Source: Streptomyces sp. HB132 (GTDB taxonomy: Bacteria > Actinomycetota > Actinomycetes > Streptomycetales > Streptomycetaceae). Taken from it: a stretch of 64,000 nucleotides of DNA. Position 1 is the first letter of the stretch. Each line of letters opens with the position of its first letter. The translations under genes and the position numbers were made by a program. Location: assembly GCF_016909575.1 (NCBI RefSeq), contig NZ_JAFBGA010000004.1:62001-126000 (forward strand), in the 5' to 3' direction. The notes beneath the pieces were generated by a model. The model made no database searches. It was not told the DNA's origin and worked only from the letters and a program-made list of their open reading frames with translations. Positions 52,010 to 60,762 of this stretch are shown here, in pieces.

Positions 52010-52854
52010 CACATCTCCTTGCGGACGCGTTCGATCATGGCCGATGACGCGGCCGTGTCCAACGCTTGTGCACGCAGGTAGTCGAACGCAAGTCTGTATC
52101 GGTCGAGTTCCGCCTCCTTCTCCATGAAGACCGAACCGACATGCAGGTCGACGTAGACGACGTCCAGGCTCGCCTCGACTCCTCCGAGGATCACGAAGCT
52201 CCCCAGAGCGGCGCCATGGGCACCGTTGGTGAACGGAAGGATCTGCAAGGTGATGTGCGGGGAACCGTTCGCTCGCAGCAGGTGGGCGAGTTGCTCGCGC
52301 ATGATCTCCCGGGACCCGACAGTCCGCCGGATCACGGACTCGTCGAGAACGGCCCACAGGTGAGGCGGCTCGGGCCTGATCAGGAGCCCCTGGCGCTTCA
52401 TGCGGATCTCCACGAGCCGATGGATCTCCTCAGGGGCGAGGCGCATCTCACTGGCCTGCTGGATCGCCGTGCTGTAGTCCCGCGTCTGCAGCAGCCCAGG
52501 CACGTAGGTGGAGGAGAAGTGGTCTTCGCGTACCGCTTCGTCCTCGATGGTCAGCAGTAGGTTCATGTCGGCGGGAATCGAGTCCGTGTACGGTCCCCAC
52601 CAACCCTGTTGCTTGACGTCCTTCGCGAGCCCCACCATGGCTGTCCGCTCGGCCTCGGAGGCGCCGTACTCCCGACAGAGAGCATCGACGACAGGCCACT
52701 TCACCGAGCCCTCCTGCGTCTCGTAGCGGCTGACCGTCGCCTTCGAGACTCCGATGAGCCGGCCCGCCTCCTCCAGCGTCATGCCTTTCTGCGCGCGCAA
52801 CTTACGCATCATCGCGCCGAGCTGGCGACGTCGTGTCGTGGTCCTGACGGACAT
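52009..52854 (-). CDS. XRE-family regulator with DUF5753 (WhiJ-like)
   Basis: 281 residues. HTH_31-type DNA-binding domain (LGAMMRKLRAQKGMTLEEAGRLIGVSKATVSRYETQEGSV) and a C-terminal DUF5753 domain (TYVPGLLQTRDYSTAIQQAS, then GSREIMREQLAHLLRANGSPHITLQILPF). ATG 52854. Paired with DUF397 below and a divergent HATPase protein, forming the three-part set repeated many times in Streptomyces genomes. Confidence 0.93.
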   Translation of the reverse strand: MSVRTTTRRRQLGAMMRKLRAQKGMTLEEAGRLIGVSKATVSRYETQEGSVKWPVVDALCREYGASEAERTAMVGLAKDVKQQGWWGPYTDSIPADMNLLLTIEDEAVREDHFSSTYVPGLLQTRDYSTAIQQASEMRLAPEEIHRLVEIRMKRQGLLIRPEPPHLWAVLDESVIRRTVGSREIMREQLAHLLRANGSPHITLQILPFTNGAHGAALGSFVILGGVEASLDVVYVDLHVGSVFMEKEAELDRYRLAFDYLRAQALDTAASSAMIERVRKEM

Positions 52855-53061
52855 GGTGAGAGGCCTTCCGTTCCTGGCCGGGGGCGATCCGAAGCAATCA
52901 GGCTACGGGCGGCGTCAGTTGACGCTGCCCGTAATCACCCGATCGATTCTGGTGAGAAGTTCCAAAATGCGACTTCCTGCTGCCATACTCGCAGTCGTGG
53001 TTACGCAGTGCAGTCGCTTCGGTGCGCCTCGTAAGACTGCTGTGACCCGAAAGGAGAGCGC

Positions 53062-53685
53062 ATGCCCGGGCAGGAAACGGACCACCGGCTCCGCAGCGTG
53101 CTGCCGTTCCGAGCCGAACCCGCAGTGGTTCGCGTGCTGCGCCGCATCGTCGGCGGGCAGCTGGCGGAATGGGGCCTGTCGGCCGTGCTGGAGGGGGCCG
53201 AGCTGGTGGTGAGCGAGTTGGCCACCAACGTGATCAAGCATGTGGGGCATGGTGAGCCCGCCACTCTCGTTGTGGAGGTGGCGGGAGGCCGAGTGCGTGT
53301 CGAGCTCCACGACTGCAGCCGGCTGTTGCCTGCTCCAACCGCTGCGTCATTCGAGGACGAGTGCGGACGGGGGATGACGCTGCTCGCCGCAGTGGGTGTC
53401 GATTGGGGTGCAGTGCTGACCGCCACCGGGAAAGCCGTCTGGTGTGAGCTGTCCGTCGATCCGGAGGTGCCCTGTCGCCGGCTGATGCGAGCCGAAGCTG
53501 TGCTGGCGACGTACCGGCGGGATGTGGAGGCGATGCCGTTGTCGGGGAGGCATTCCAGGCGGCTGATCGAGGAGTCTGCCACAAATCTCATCGCGGACCT
53601 CCTGTATTGGATCACCGCCCGGGGCGGCGACTCGAACGACCTGCTGGACCGGGCGCTGATGCACTTCGAGGCCGAGGCGGCGTGA
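53062..53685 (+). CDS. ATP-binding anti-sigma-factor-like HATPase (AbaA-like)
   Basis: 207 residues: HATPase_c_2 domain of the SpoIIAB/RsbW type, with LVVSELATNVIKHVG (N-box), VRVELHDCS and GRGMTLLAAVGVDWG (G-box). AAGGAGAG lies just before ATG 53062. About 65 residues after the kinase-like fold are helical and unassigned. It is the third member of the XRE/DUF397 set and transcribed away from it. A CATACT at 52985-52990 with TTCCAA 18 nt upstream may be the promoter. It converges on the drmB gene. Confidence 0.87.
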   Translation: MPGQETDHRLRSVLPFRAEPAVVRVLRRIVGGQLAEWGLSAVLEGAELVVSELATNVIKHVGHGEPATLVVEVAGGRVRVELHDCSRLLPAPTAASFEDECGRGMTLLAAVGVDWGAVLTATGKAVWCELSVDPEVPCRRLMRAEAVLATYRRDVEAMPLSGRHSRRLIEESATNLIADLLYWITARGGDSNDLLDRALMHFEAEAA

Positions 53686-53759
53686 CCCGTGTTGTCAGCA
53701 GCACCGGAGCGGTCGGCGATCCGAACGATCGACCGTCGACCACTCATTCGGTTGTGCTG

Positions 53760-55625
53760 TCAGAGCTGCAGAGCCGCGCTGAAGAATCCGACTGAGGGAT
53801 CTTCCGGCGTCCCGATCAGTAGCGCTCGGTCCAACAGGCGGTTGTTGTGCTCGCAACTCGTCTCGGGGAGCATCACGCAGGCGTGGCAGGCGGCGAGGTT
53901 TGTCCCACCGGTGCCGGATGTCTCGGACTCCACGCAGAAAGGGTCGGCAGAGCACCACTCCGCGCGGTGGACGGCCGAACGGACCGACCGGTCGAGACGG
54001 TCCGGTTCACCCTGGGCGACGAGACCGCCGAGACTGCCCGCGGAGTCGCTCGTCGCCGTGTAGACGAGCACCCCGGCCATGTCCTCGGCGGCGTACAGAC
54101 GTTCGCGCAGGGAAGCGGCCGGGTAGCCCGCCTCCAGGCTCCACTCGTCGATGAGGATGTGGGCAAGGGTGTGCAGCAGCACCATGCGAGGCGTGGCCGG
54201 CGAGGGGGCGACCTGACTCAGGTCGTCGGCGCGCTGCTCGAGCATCCGCTGATGTGCGGTACGCATCCGCTCGACTCGGGCCTCCACCGTCGCTGTCTTC
54301 TCCCAGGAGCCGAGTCGCTCCTCGTCCAGGCGGAGGAACACCCCCTCGCCCCAAACCTCCATCGCCGGAAGCCAGCGAAGGGGACGCTCGGAGAGTGGCA
54401 TCTCCGTCGAATCGGTCGTCGACTCGGCGTCGATGAGCCGGGTGAACGCCTTGAGAGCGCGTACCTCGCGGAGCTTCTTGACCAACATCGGGCCGGTGAC
54501 ACCCAGTGGGTCAAGCACCCTCTGATCGCCCGGAGGGGTCTCGCAGACGAACTGCTCCTCGCGGGAGCGCCCACTTTCGTCGTTGCCCGAGCGGAGACGC
54601 TCGTACTCCTTATTGCGGAGGGCACGGTAGCGGTGGTCGAAGGTGGGAGTCGCTTCTCCGTCGGGGTCCTCTTCGCGCTCGGCGGCGAGCAGTGTCATCA
54701 CCTCGTCCAGGGAGACAGGCCATTCGTCGTCGAAGACAGCGTCGAGGTAGATCGCGACGGCCGCCGGGTCGTCGTACTTCCTGAGCTTTTCCCAGTGGCC
54801 GTCGAGGGGATCCTCGCGGCGGTTGCTCCACGGCGGGATGGACAGCGCTGACTTCAGCACGGGCTGCCACACCGACGACGAACCACGCTGGAGCGTGCGC
54901 AGGGAGATGCCGCACCCCTGAACCGGGGTGGACGTGCCGAGCCACGGACGGGAGCCCCGGCACTTGAGGCCCAGGTCTCCCAAGGCGTTCCGGCGGAAGG
55001 AACCCTCCATCGAGACCTCGGGGGCCTGCCCGCAGGTGCAGGAGACAAGGATCGATCGCAGTGAGGACGTACGCCCGGACGAGCGCATCATCAGAGTTCC
55101 CCCGCACTTCCCGATCGTCGTGGACCCGCGGTCGGGCGAGCGGTGCACCCACTGCCAGTAGGGGAACTCGCCGATATGTCCGGCCTCGCAAGCGACGACG
55201 AAACGGGACGGGACGAGGTCGACACCGCAGGCACCACAGACGCTGCGACCGGCGGGCGGGTTGAAGCTGCCGTGTTGCTGCAGTTCGTTGCACTCGGGGC
55301 AGGAATGCATCAAAGGGAAGCGTCGGACCCGGAGACCGTCCTTGCTGGAGTCGCCGGACGCCGGCGGCAAGCGGAAGTGGTCGACGCCGAGCAGTCGAGC
55401 CAGGCGCCGTTCGCTGATCCGTGGTGATTCGTCGGCGTTCCAGCTCCGGTCGGCCTCGTCCAGGCCCGAGACGATGAAGGACTCCTGGTCGACGGCGATC
55501 AGTGAGCCGACGCCGTACGTGGTGATCGCCTGGGCACGGCGGACCGTGCCGCGCCGCGGAAGGCTGTGAGCGGGCGTGCCGCCTCCGGCGGCGGTCCGGC
55601 GACGACGTGCGGGGGGCGGGGTCAT
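53760..55625 (-). CDS. drmB: DISARM protein DrmB (DUF1998)
   Basis: 621 residues from ATG 55625, overlapping the drmA stop by 4 nt (ATGA). It opens with the DrmB-like RRGTVRRAQAITTYGVGSLIAVD, has a zinc-ribbon with C109, C112, C130 and C133 (SCPECNEL, VCGACGVD), ACEAGHIGEFPYWQWVH, and ends with the DUF1998 module (LLHTLAHILIDEWSLEAGYPAASLRERLY, then CHACVMLPETSCEHNN). DrmB is a core DISARM component that forms a complex with DrmA. Last gene of the visible operon. Confidence 0.85.
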   Translation of the reverse strand: MTPPPARRRRTAAGGGTPAHSLPRRGTVRRAQAITTYGVGSLIAVDQESFIVSGLDEADRSWNADESPRISERRLARLLGVDHFRLPPASGDSSKDGLRVRRFPLMHSCPECNELQQHGSFNPPAGRSVCGACGVDLVPSRFVVACEAGHIGEFPYWQWVHRSPDRGSTTIGKCGGTLMMRSSGRTSSLRSILVSCTCGQAPEVSMEGSFRRNALGDLGLKCRGSRPWLGTSTPVQGCGISLRTLQRGSSSVWQPVLKSALSIPPWSNRREDPLDGHWEKLRKYDDPAAVAIYLDAVFDDEWPVSLDEVMTLLAAEREEDPDGEATPTFDHRYRALRNKEYERLRSGNDESGRSREEQFVCETPPGDQRVLDPLGVTGPMLVKKLREVRALKAFTRLIDAESTTDSTEMPLSERPLRWLPAMEVWGEGVFLRLDEERLGSWEKTATVEARVERMRTAHQRMLEQRADDLSQVAPSPATPRMVLLHTLAHILIDEWSLEAGYPAASLRERLYAAEDMAGVLVYTATSDSAGSLGGLVAQGEPDRLDRSVRSAVHRAEWCSADPFCVESETSGTGGTNLAACHACVMLPETSCEHNNRLLDRALLIGTPEDPSVGFFSAALQL

Positions 55626-58600
55626 CGGGTCCCCTCCATGAACAGGGCGGTCTCGGCGTCGACATCGCGCAGACTCCACAGCGTGGGCCACGCCCCGGTG
55701 GCCTCGGACTCGTCGTCGTACGCCTTCAGGAGCGACGGGGCGCGATTGCCCCGGTTTGGTTCGAACAGCAGACCACTGTGGTTGCTGGCTTCCTTGCGCC
55801 ACCACTCGACGAACTCGTCGAACCCGTGGGACACGGCCTCGGTCTCCTCCGGAGTGACCGCACCCACCCGGCTCATGAGCACCGGTTTGATGCGGTCTTT
55901 GAGAATGTGCATATAGGACTCGACCTTGCCGGCACTTTCGTTGGGGCGGGCGGAGGGGATCATGATGCGGGCGAGGGCGACGATCACAGCGTGCAGGCCC
56001 CGTTCGCGAGCACGGACGGAGAACGGCGTGACGGAGGTCGACTCGACTTCGCGGTACAGGGCCGAGTGGAAGTGCTGGAAGCTCTCGTAATGAGAACGGT
56101 CCCGGGAGCGCGTCGGGTTGAGCATGACGGCTACCAGTCCGGGGTGCGCGCGGCCGACCCGGCTGGTGGCTTGGATGTACTCGGCTGTCGTCTGCGGCTG
56201 CCCCATCACGGCCATGAGACCAAGACGGTTCACGTCCACGCCGACCGCGATCATGTTCGTGGCGAGCATGACGTCCACGGTGTCCTCGTCGGGGAGCTTC
56301 TTCTCGATTGCTTTGAGACGTGTGGGGATTTCGCTGGCGTCGATACGGCTGGTGAGTTCCGAGTAATTCGCGACTGTGCGGACAGCCACTTCCTCACGCT
56401 CGGCAAGCAGCTCCAGATAGGCCACCACGTCGTCGTGAACCTGGAGTTCCGCTGCGGAGAGCAGCCGGAGGCTGTTGAAGTAGCCGACCAGGCTCCAGTA
56501 CGCGTCGCGTACCTCGTCCGAGGTGTTCGCGTTCTTGGCACGATGCAGGAGAGTGGCGTACGCCCGGATCAGCAGGGTGGACTGGCTCGTGCCGGGAGCC
56601 AGGAGACCGACGTAGCGGCGGCTCGCCTTCTCCTCACGCGGGGTCTCCACGGCGAACCACGAGTCGCGGGAGTCCAGGCCGGCGGGCGGAAACTGTCGTA
56701 CGTCACGGGCGAAGAGGTAGAGGCCTTGATCGGCGGCGCGACGGATGGTCGCGGTGGACGCGATGACTTTCGGCCCTGCGGCGAGTGCGTCCACGGCGGT
56801 CTCGTACAGACCGGTGAGAGTTCCGAGCGGACCCGAGATCAGGTGAAGCTCGTCCTGGATGATCAGCTCCGGAGGAGGGGTGTCGTCGTCCGGGTCGTCG
56901 AGGTTGAAGAGCGCAGAGGTGGCCGGCCGCCACGGCATCGAGGCGAACTTGTCGACGGTGGCGATCACGAGTGTGGGTCGGGCGTTGTACACCGCCTCGT
57001 CGATCAGGTGGACGGGTAGGCCGTCGGTGAAGTCGCAGCCCGCGCCGGTGCAGCGGACGTGCATGCGTTTGGCGGCCTCGTCGACCTCGTAGTTGCGTGC
57101 GTCGAGGCGGGTCCCGCACCAGGGACAGGCGTGCAACTGGACAGGGTTCTCGGTGGCGAGGCGCTTGTCGAGGTTCGCGCGCAGCTCTTGAAGCTTGGTG
57201 CCGGCCACGGCCAGCGTGTTGGGGGTGGCGGACCGCCCCACCCACATGCCGACGGAAAACTCTTCATTCCCGAGTTCGGGAGTGTGGCGGCGTACCTGCT
57301 CCATGGCACACAGAAGGGTTGCCGCGCGCTCGAACTGTTGGAGAGTGAGCAGCCGAAGCGTGTAGCGCATGAGTACCGTGACACCGCCACCATCGGTGCC
57401 CTTGCGGATGCGCCGCAGAAAGGACGTCAGGGCGATCAGCCCGAGGTAGGCCTCCGTCTTGCCGCCACCGGTGGGGAACCACAGCAGGTCGGAGATCTTC
57501 CGGTCGGGGTGCTTGCGATCCTCGATGCCGGCTACGCAGAGCAACATGAAAGCGATCTGGAACGGGTACCATTCGCCGGCCGCCGGGTCGGGAGCGCCGA
57601 CGCGTCCGTCCTTGACCCACTTGCTGCGGGCGCGCTGGTCGGCCATGGCACGGTTGGCCAGCCTGAAGGCTTGCATCAGGTCGGCTTCGGTCCGCAGTAG
57701 CTCTATGCCCTCGCGGATGCGGGCGAGCGCTTCGCGGCAGGCCCTGACCTGGTTCTGTGCTGACTTCACATGGGTGTCGTACGCCAGAGCATCGACCTCG
57801 GTCGACTTCCGGTCGATCCAGCGTTCGTAACCTGCGGCGAGTTCTTCGAGAACTGCAAGGACCTCGGCGTCGGGCTTCCCGGCCAGCCCCAGCATGGACA
57901 GGGACGAACTGTCGATCTCCGGATTGGAGTCGGTGAGGAGCACCTCCACGCTGGGCACGAACTCGCTCCGCACCTCGGTCACGGCGGCTGTGACGGAGTC
58001 GGTCATGCCGATCGGTGGTGGGGTCCACTTCCATGCGGCGGAGCAGCCGTGTCCGATCGCGAAAGTCGGCGCGTGGCGGTGCAGCAGACGGCTCGTGGCG
58101 ATTTCCGGATCGTGGGCGGAGGCCGATGCGGGACGCTCGACGAACGCGGTGGAGCCGTCGGAGGCCCGTACGGTCAGCCCGCACTGGAAGAGCGAGAAGG
58201 CGTCCTGCAGATCCCGTTCACCGATCTTCTTCTTGTTGATCAGCGTCACCGTGACCGTGACTGTGCCGGTCCTACGATCGGGACGACGGACGATGACGTG
58301 CAACGCAACCGCCCCGGCGAGGAGTTCGATCGGTTCGGGCGTCGCAGGGGTGGTCACGTCGATGGGCTGGTCCGGAAGCTGCAATTCCCTGCGCCGCCAG
58401 TGCTCCCGTTGCTGGGCAGTGGTGCGGGCTTCGGCCCGGCGAGGGGGGATCGGATTGCCGTCGGCGTCGGTTGGCTCGTAGACGGCGGCGCGGGACGAGA
58501 CGATGATCGACTCGCTTATGGTCGGATCGACCGCGAAGGTCAGCCCCATGGAGGAGGGACGCCTGTCTCCTGACGCGCCGACGTCCCTCACCGGCTCGGA

Positions 58601-58867
58601 GTCCTCGGCGTAGTCGCCGGAAGCCACGGACGTGGCGTCCGGGCCGTCTTGTTCGGCGGCGATCTCGACCGTTCTCTCCTTGGAGGCACGTGGGTACAGC
58701 ACGCCGATCAGGTAGCGGTCGATCGGCGCGTCCTGGGTGAGCACCTCGACCCGTTCGTCCGGTGAGGCGTCCTCGGCGGGGCCGAGGAGCTCACGGCGCA
58801 GGCCCACCAGGAGTTCCTCGTCTCGCACCCGATAGTGCTCGGAGTGTCGGCCTGCCAGGTGTGTCAT
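55622..58867 (-). CDS. drmA: DISARM helicase DrmA
   Basis: 1081 residues from ATG 58867 (AGGAGCAGGGAGC upstream), overlapping both neighbours by 4 nt. Walker A PTGGGKTEAYLGL (465-477), a four-cysteine zinc site (C581, C584, C606, C611), DELH box in IIQDELHLISGPLGT (670-683), STATIRR, and helicase C-terminal motifs ATNMIAVGVDVNRLG (869-883) and ATSRVGR (900-906). LWFPTGGGKTEAYLG and QDELHLISG are hallmarks of DrmA. The N-terminal 440 residues are family-specific. In DISARM, DrmA-DrmB translocates on invading DNA with a 5' overhang and blocks phage infection. Confidence 0.87.
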   Translation of the reverse strand: MTHLAGRHSEHYRVRDEELLVGLRRELLGPAEDASPDERVEVLTQDAPIDRYLIGVLYPRASKERTVEIAAEQDGPDATSVASGDYAEDSEPVRDVGASGDRRPSSMGLTFAVDPTISESIIVSSRAAVYEPTDADGNPIPPRRAEARTTAQQREHWRRRELQLPDQPIDVTTPATPEPIELLAGAVALHVIVRRPDRRTGTVTVTVTLINKKKIGERDLQDAFSLFQCGLTVRASDGSTAFVERPASASAHDPEIATSRLLHRHAPTFAIGHGCSAAWKWTPPPIGMTDSVTAAVTEVRSEFVPSVEVLLTDSNPEIDSSSLSMLGLAGKPDAEVLAVLEELAAGYERWIDRKSTEVDALAYDTHVKSAQNQVRACREALARIREGIELLRTEADLMQAFRLANRAMADQRARSKWVKDGRVGAPDPAAGEWYPFQIAFMLLCVAGIEDRKHPDRKISDLLWFPTGGGKTEAYLGLIALTSFLRRIRKGTDGGGVTVLMRYTLRLLTLQQFERAATLLCAMEQVRRHTPELGNEEFSVGMWVGRSATPNTLAVAGTKLQELRANLDKRLATENPVQLHACPWCGTRLDARNYEVDEAAKRMHVRCTGAGCDFTDGLPVHLIDEAVYNARPTLVIATVDKFASMPWRPATSALFNLDDPDDDTPPPELIIQDELHLISGPLGTLTGLYETAVDALAAGPKVIASTATIRRAADQGLYLFARDVRQFPPAGLDSRDSWFAVETPREEKASRRYVGLLAPGTSQSTLLIRAYATLLHRAKNANTSDEVRDAYWSLVGYFNSLRLLSAAELQVHDDVVAYLELLAEREEVAVRTVANYSELTSRIDASEIPTRLKAIEKKLPDEDTVDVMLATNMIAVGVDVNRLGLMAVMGQPQTTAEYIQATSRVGRAHPGLVAVMLNPTRSRDRSHYESFQHFHSALYREVESTSVTPFSVRARERGLHAVIVALARIMIPSARPNESAGKVESYMHILKDRIKPVLMSRVGAVTPEETEAVSHGFDEFVEWWRKEASNHSGLLFEPNRGNRAPSLLKAYDDESEATGAWPTLWSLRDVDAETALFMEGTR

Positions 58868-60762
58868 GCTCCCTGCTCCTTGTCGTTGTCGGCCCGCCGG
58901 AACCTTCCGACCCCGATGATCCTGGGGACGATCCACACACCTCGGTCGCCCAGTCCGGCGTTGGATCCCGCAGCGGTGCTGCCCGTAACGGTCTCCAGGG
59001 TGTCGATTCGAGGACCGTGAATCTCGTCGGGCCACCAGGGGGACCAGGTCCTGTTCACCTTCTGTACCTGGTACAGCGCCTCCCGGAACTGCCGCGAGAC
59101 CTCGCCGATCTCCTTCCTGTCGTGCATCAAGGCGTACGGCGGGCTCTGCGACTCACCCATCGGCATGTCGTGGCGCTTGCGCAGCACCACCGGCTGCCCG
59201 GACCTGACCCGTTCCAGCAGGTAGGTCTGGGTGGCGACGGCGTCGCCGTCGTGGCAGGGCGGGTCGTCCCGGCAGACGTCGCCCGTCTCGGCGACGACGC
59301 CGAACCGGTCGTGGGGACGCCAGCCGCCGAGGTAGCGGCGGCCTGCGCCCCGTCTTCCCACCCGCCTGAACTGCGGTAGCTCGGGCGGCGTGATGTAGTA
59401 CAGGTCGTGACGGGAGCGCGTCATTGCCACGTAGAGTGCGCGAGCCTCGGCGGGGAGGTCCAGCTCGTCCTTGTGACGCTTGTGCAGTTCCGCGACGGTC
59501 GGTGGAGTCAGCATGATCACCCGGTCGAACTCCAGGCCCTTGGCCCGATGCACGGTCGAGACGATGATCCGGGCGGTTTCCGGGTCGGCTGCCTCGTCGG
59601 GGAATCGGCCCTCGGCGATCGCACGGCGCAGCCGGCTCAGATCGATCACGTTCCGCCCGGATCCGCGAGCGACCCGACGCAGCGTGGTCCACAGGGCTGC
59701 CGCGTTCGGTTCGTACGGAAGGGGGATCTGCGTAAGCAGCGAGCGGAACCGGTCCTCCGTGAGGCCGGTCGCTTCCGTGCGGCGCAGCAACTCGGCGACC
59801 CAGTGTGGCACCGGACGCTCCTCCAGCGGACGCCGCAATCGGTGCTCGACATCGCGGGCGTGAAGCAACTCGGAAACCACAAGGGCCTCCCGGTTGTCCC
59901 GGGTGAGGATGGCGCAGGTGTCGGTGGAATCCCGTAGACCGGCCAGGGTGAACTCGTCGTCGAGGTCACCCATGGCGTTCACCGGGTCCAGAAGAAGCTC
60001 ACGAAGCTCCTCGTAGAGCGTGCCGGCATCGGCCGGGTCGGTGAGATGCTGGAGGCGTGGTCCGTGTGCCAGGGCCACCCGGGCCTCCGGCGTGGTGGCA
60101 CGGAAGTTCCCGGTCAGCCGCAGCTCCACCAGATCGTCGGGGTACGAGCAGCGCAGCCAGTCGAAGAAGCGGTTGATCTCGGCGACGCGTTCGCGAGGGT
60201 CCACGATCTGGAAGCCGTAGACGGACTGCGCGGCGTCCCCGACAACGGTGAAGCCGCAGCTGTCCTGGTACCGGTCGAGCAGAGTCTCCACCAGCTCGCG
60301 GCGCGCGCCCAACAGGTCCTGTACCTCGTCGATCACTACATGGGTCGGAGGCGCGGCCTCACCGATCTCCAGCGCGCCCTTCTCGATCGCCACGGCCGCG
60401 GCCTTGATCCGCTCGTCGAAGCCGGCCCATTCACCGTCCGGGTGGGCCTGCCGGAGCACTCCGTATGCCCAGGCGTCGAAGGTCTGAGCCCGGACCCGGC
60501 GGGCCCGCTCCCCATGTCGGGCGATCCGTTCGCGAAGCTCGCGTGCGGCGGCCCGGGAGAAGGTGAGTACGAGTATGTCGGCGGCGTCCAACGCCTCCTC
60601 AGGGTCCTCGTGTCCGCACAGCGCGTCGAGCCGGCGTACCAGGGTGTGCGTCTTTCCGGCCCCGGCGCCCGCGGTGACCAAAACACGGGCGTCCCAGGGT
60701 TGCTCGACCACGGCCCGTTGCTCGTCCGTCAGTGGCGGGCTGTCGAGGTAGGCGTCGGTCAC
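58864..60762 (-). CDS. UvrD/Rep-like SF1 helicase of the defence operon
   Basis: 632 residues from GTG 60762, overlapping the preceding gene by 4 nt (GTGA). Walker A AGAGAGKTHTL (31-41), THVVIDEVQDL (motif II), GDAAQSVYGFQ (motif III), LRLTGNFRATTPE (IV), STVHRAKGLEFDRVI (V) and ALYVAMTRSRHDLYYI (VI): a complete SF1A helicase. No nuclease domain is seen, though the last 150 residues are unassigned. It is not a named DISARM gene; tight coupling to drmA shows it belongs to the same system. Confidence 0.88.
   Translation of the reverse strand: MTDAYLDSPPLTDEQRAVVEQPWDARVLVTAGAGAGKTHTLVRRLDALCGHEDPEEALDAADILVLTFSRAAARELRERIARHGERARRVRAQTFDAWAYGVLRQAHPDGEWAGFDERIKAAAVAIEKGALEIGEAAPPTHVVIDEVQDLLGARRELVETLLDRYQDSCGFTVVGDAAQSVYGFQIVDPRERVAEINRFFDWLRCSYPDDLVELRLTGNFRATTPEARVALAHGPRLQHLTDPADAGTLYEELRELLLDPVNAMGDLDDEFTLAGLRDSTDTCAILTRDNREALVVSELLHARDVEHRLRRPLEERPVPHWVAELLRRTEATGLTEDRFRSLLTQIPLPYEPNAAALWTTLRRVARGSGRNVIDLSRLRRAIAEGRFPDEAADPETARIIVSTVHRAKGLEFDRVIMLTPPTVAELHKRHKDELDLPAEARALYVAMTRSRHDLYYITPPELPQFRRVGRRGAGRRYLGGWRPHDRFGVVAETGDVCRDDPPCHDGDAVATQTYLLERVRSGQPVVLRKRHDMPMGESQSPPYALMHDRKEIGEVSRQFREALYQVQKVNRTWSPWWPDEIHGPRIDTLETVTGSTAAGSNAGLGDRGVWIVPRIIGVGRFRRADNDKEQGA

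Noticed and set aside
53760..60762. Druantia or BREX/Pgl system
   Set aside because: Druantia DruE fuses helicase and DUF1998 in one protein, whereas here they are separate DrmA- and DrmB-like proteins; no PglZ, BrxC/PglY or methylase is visible.
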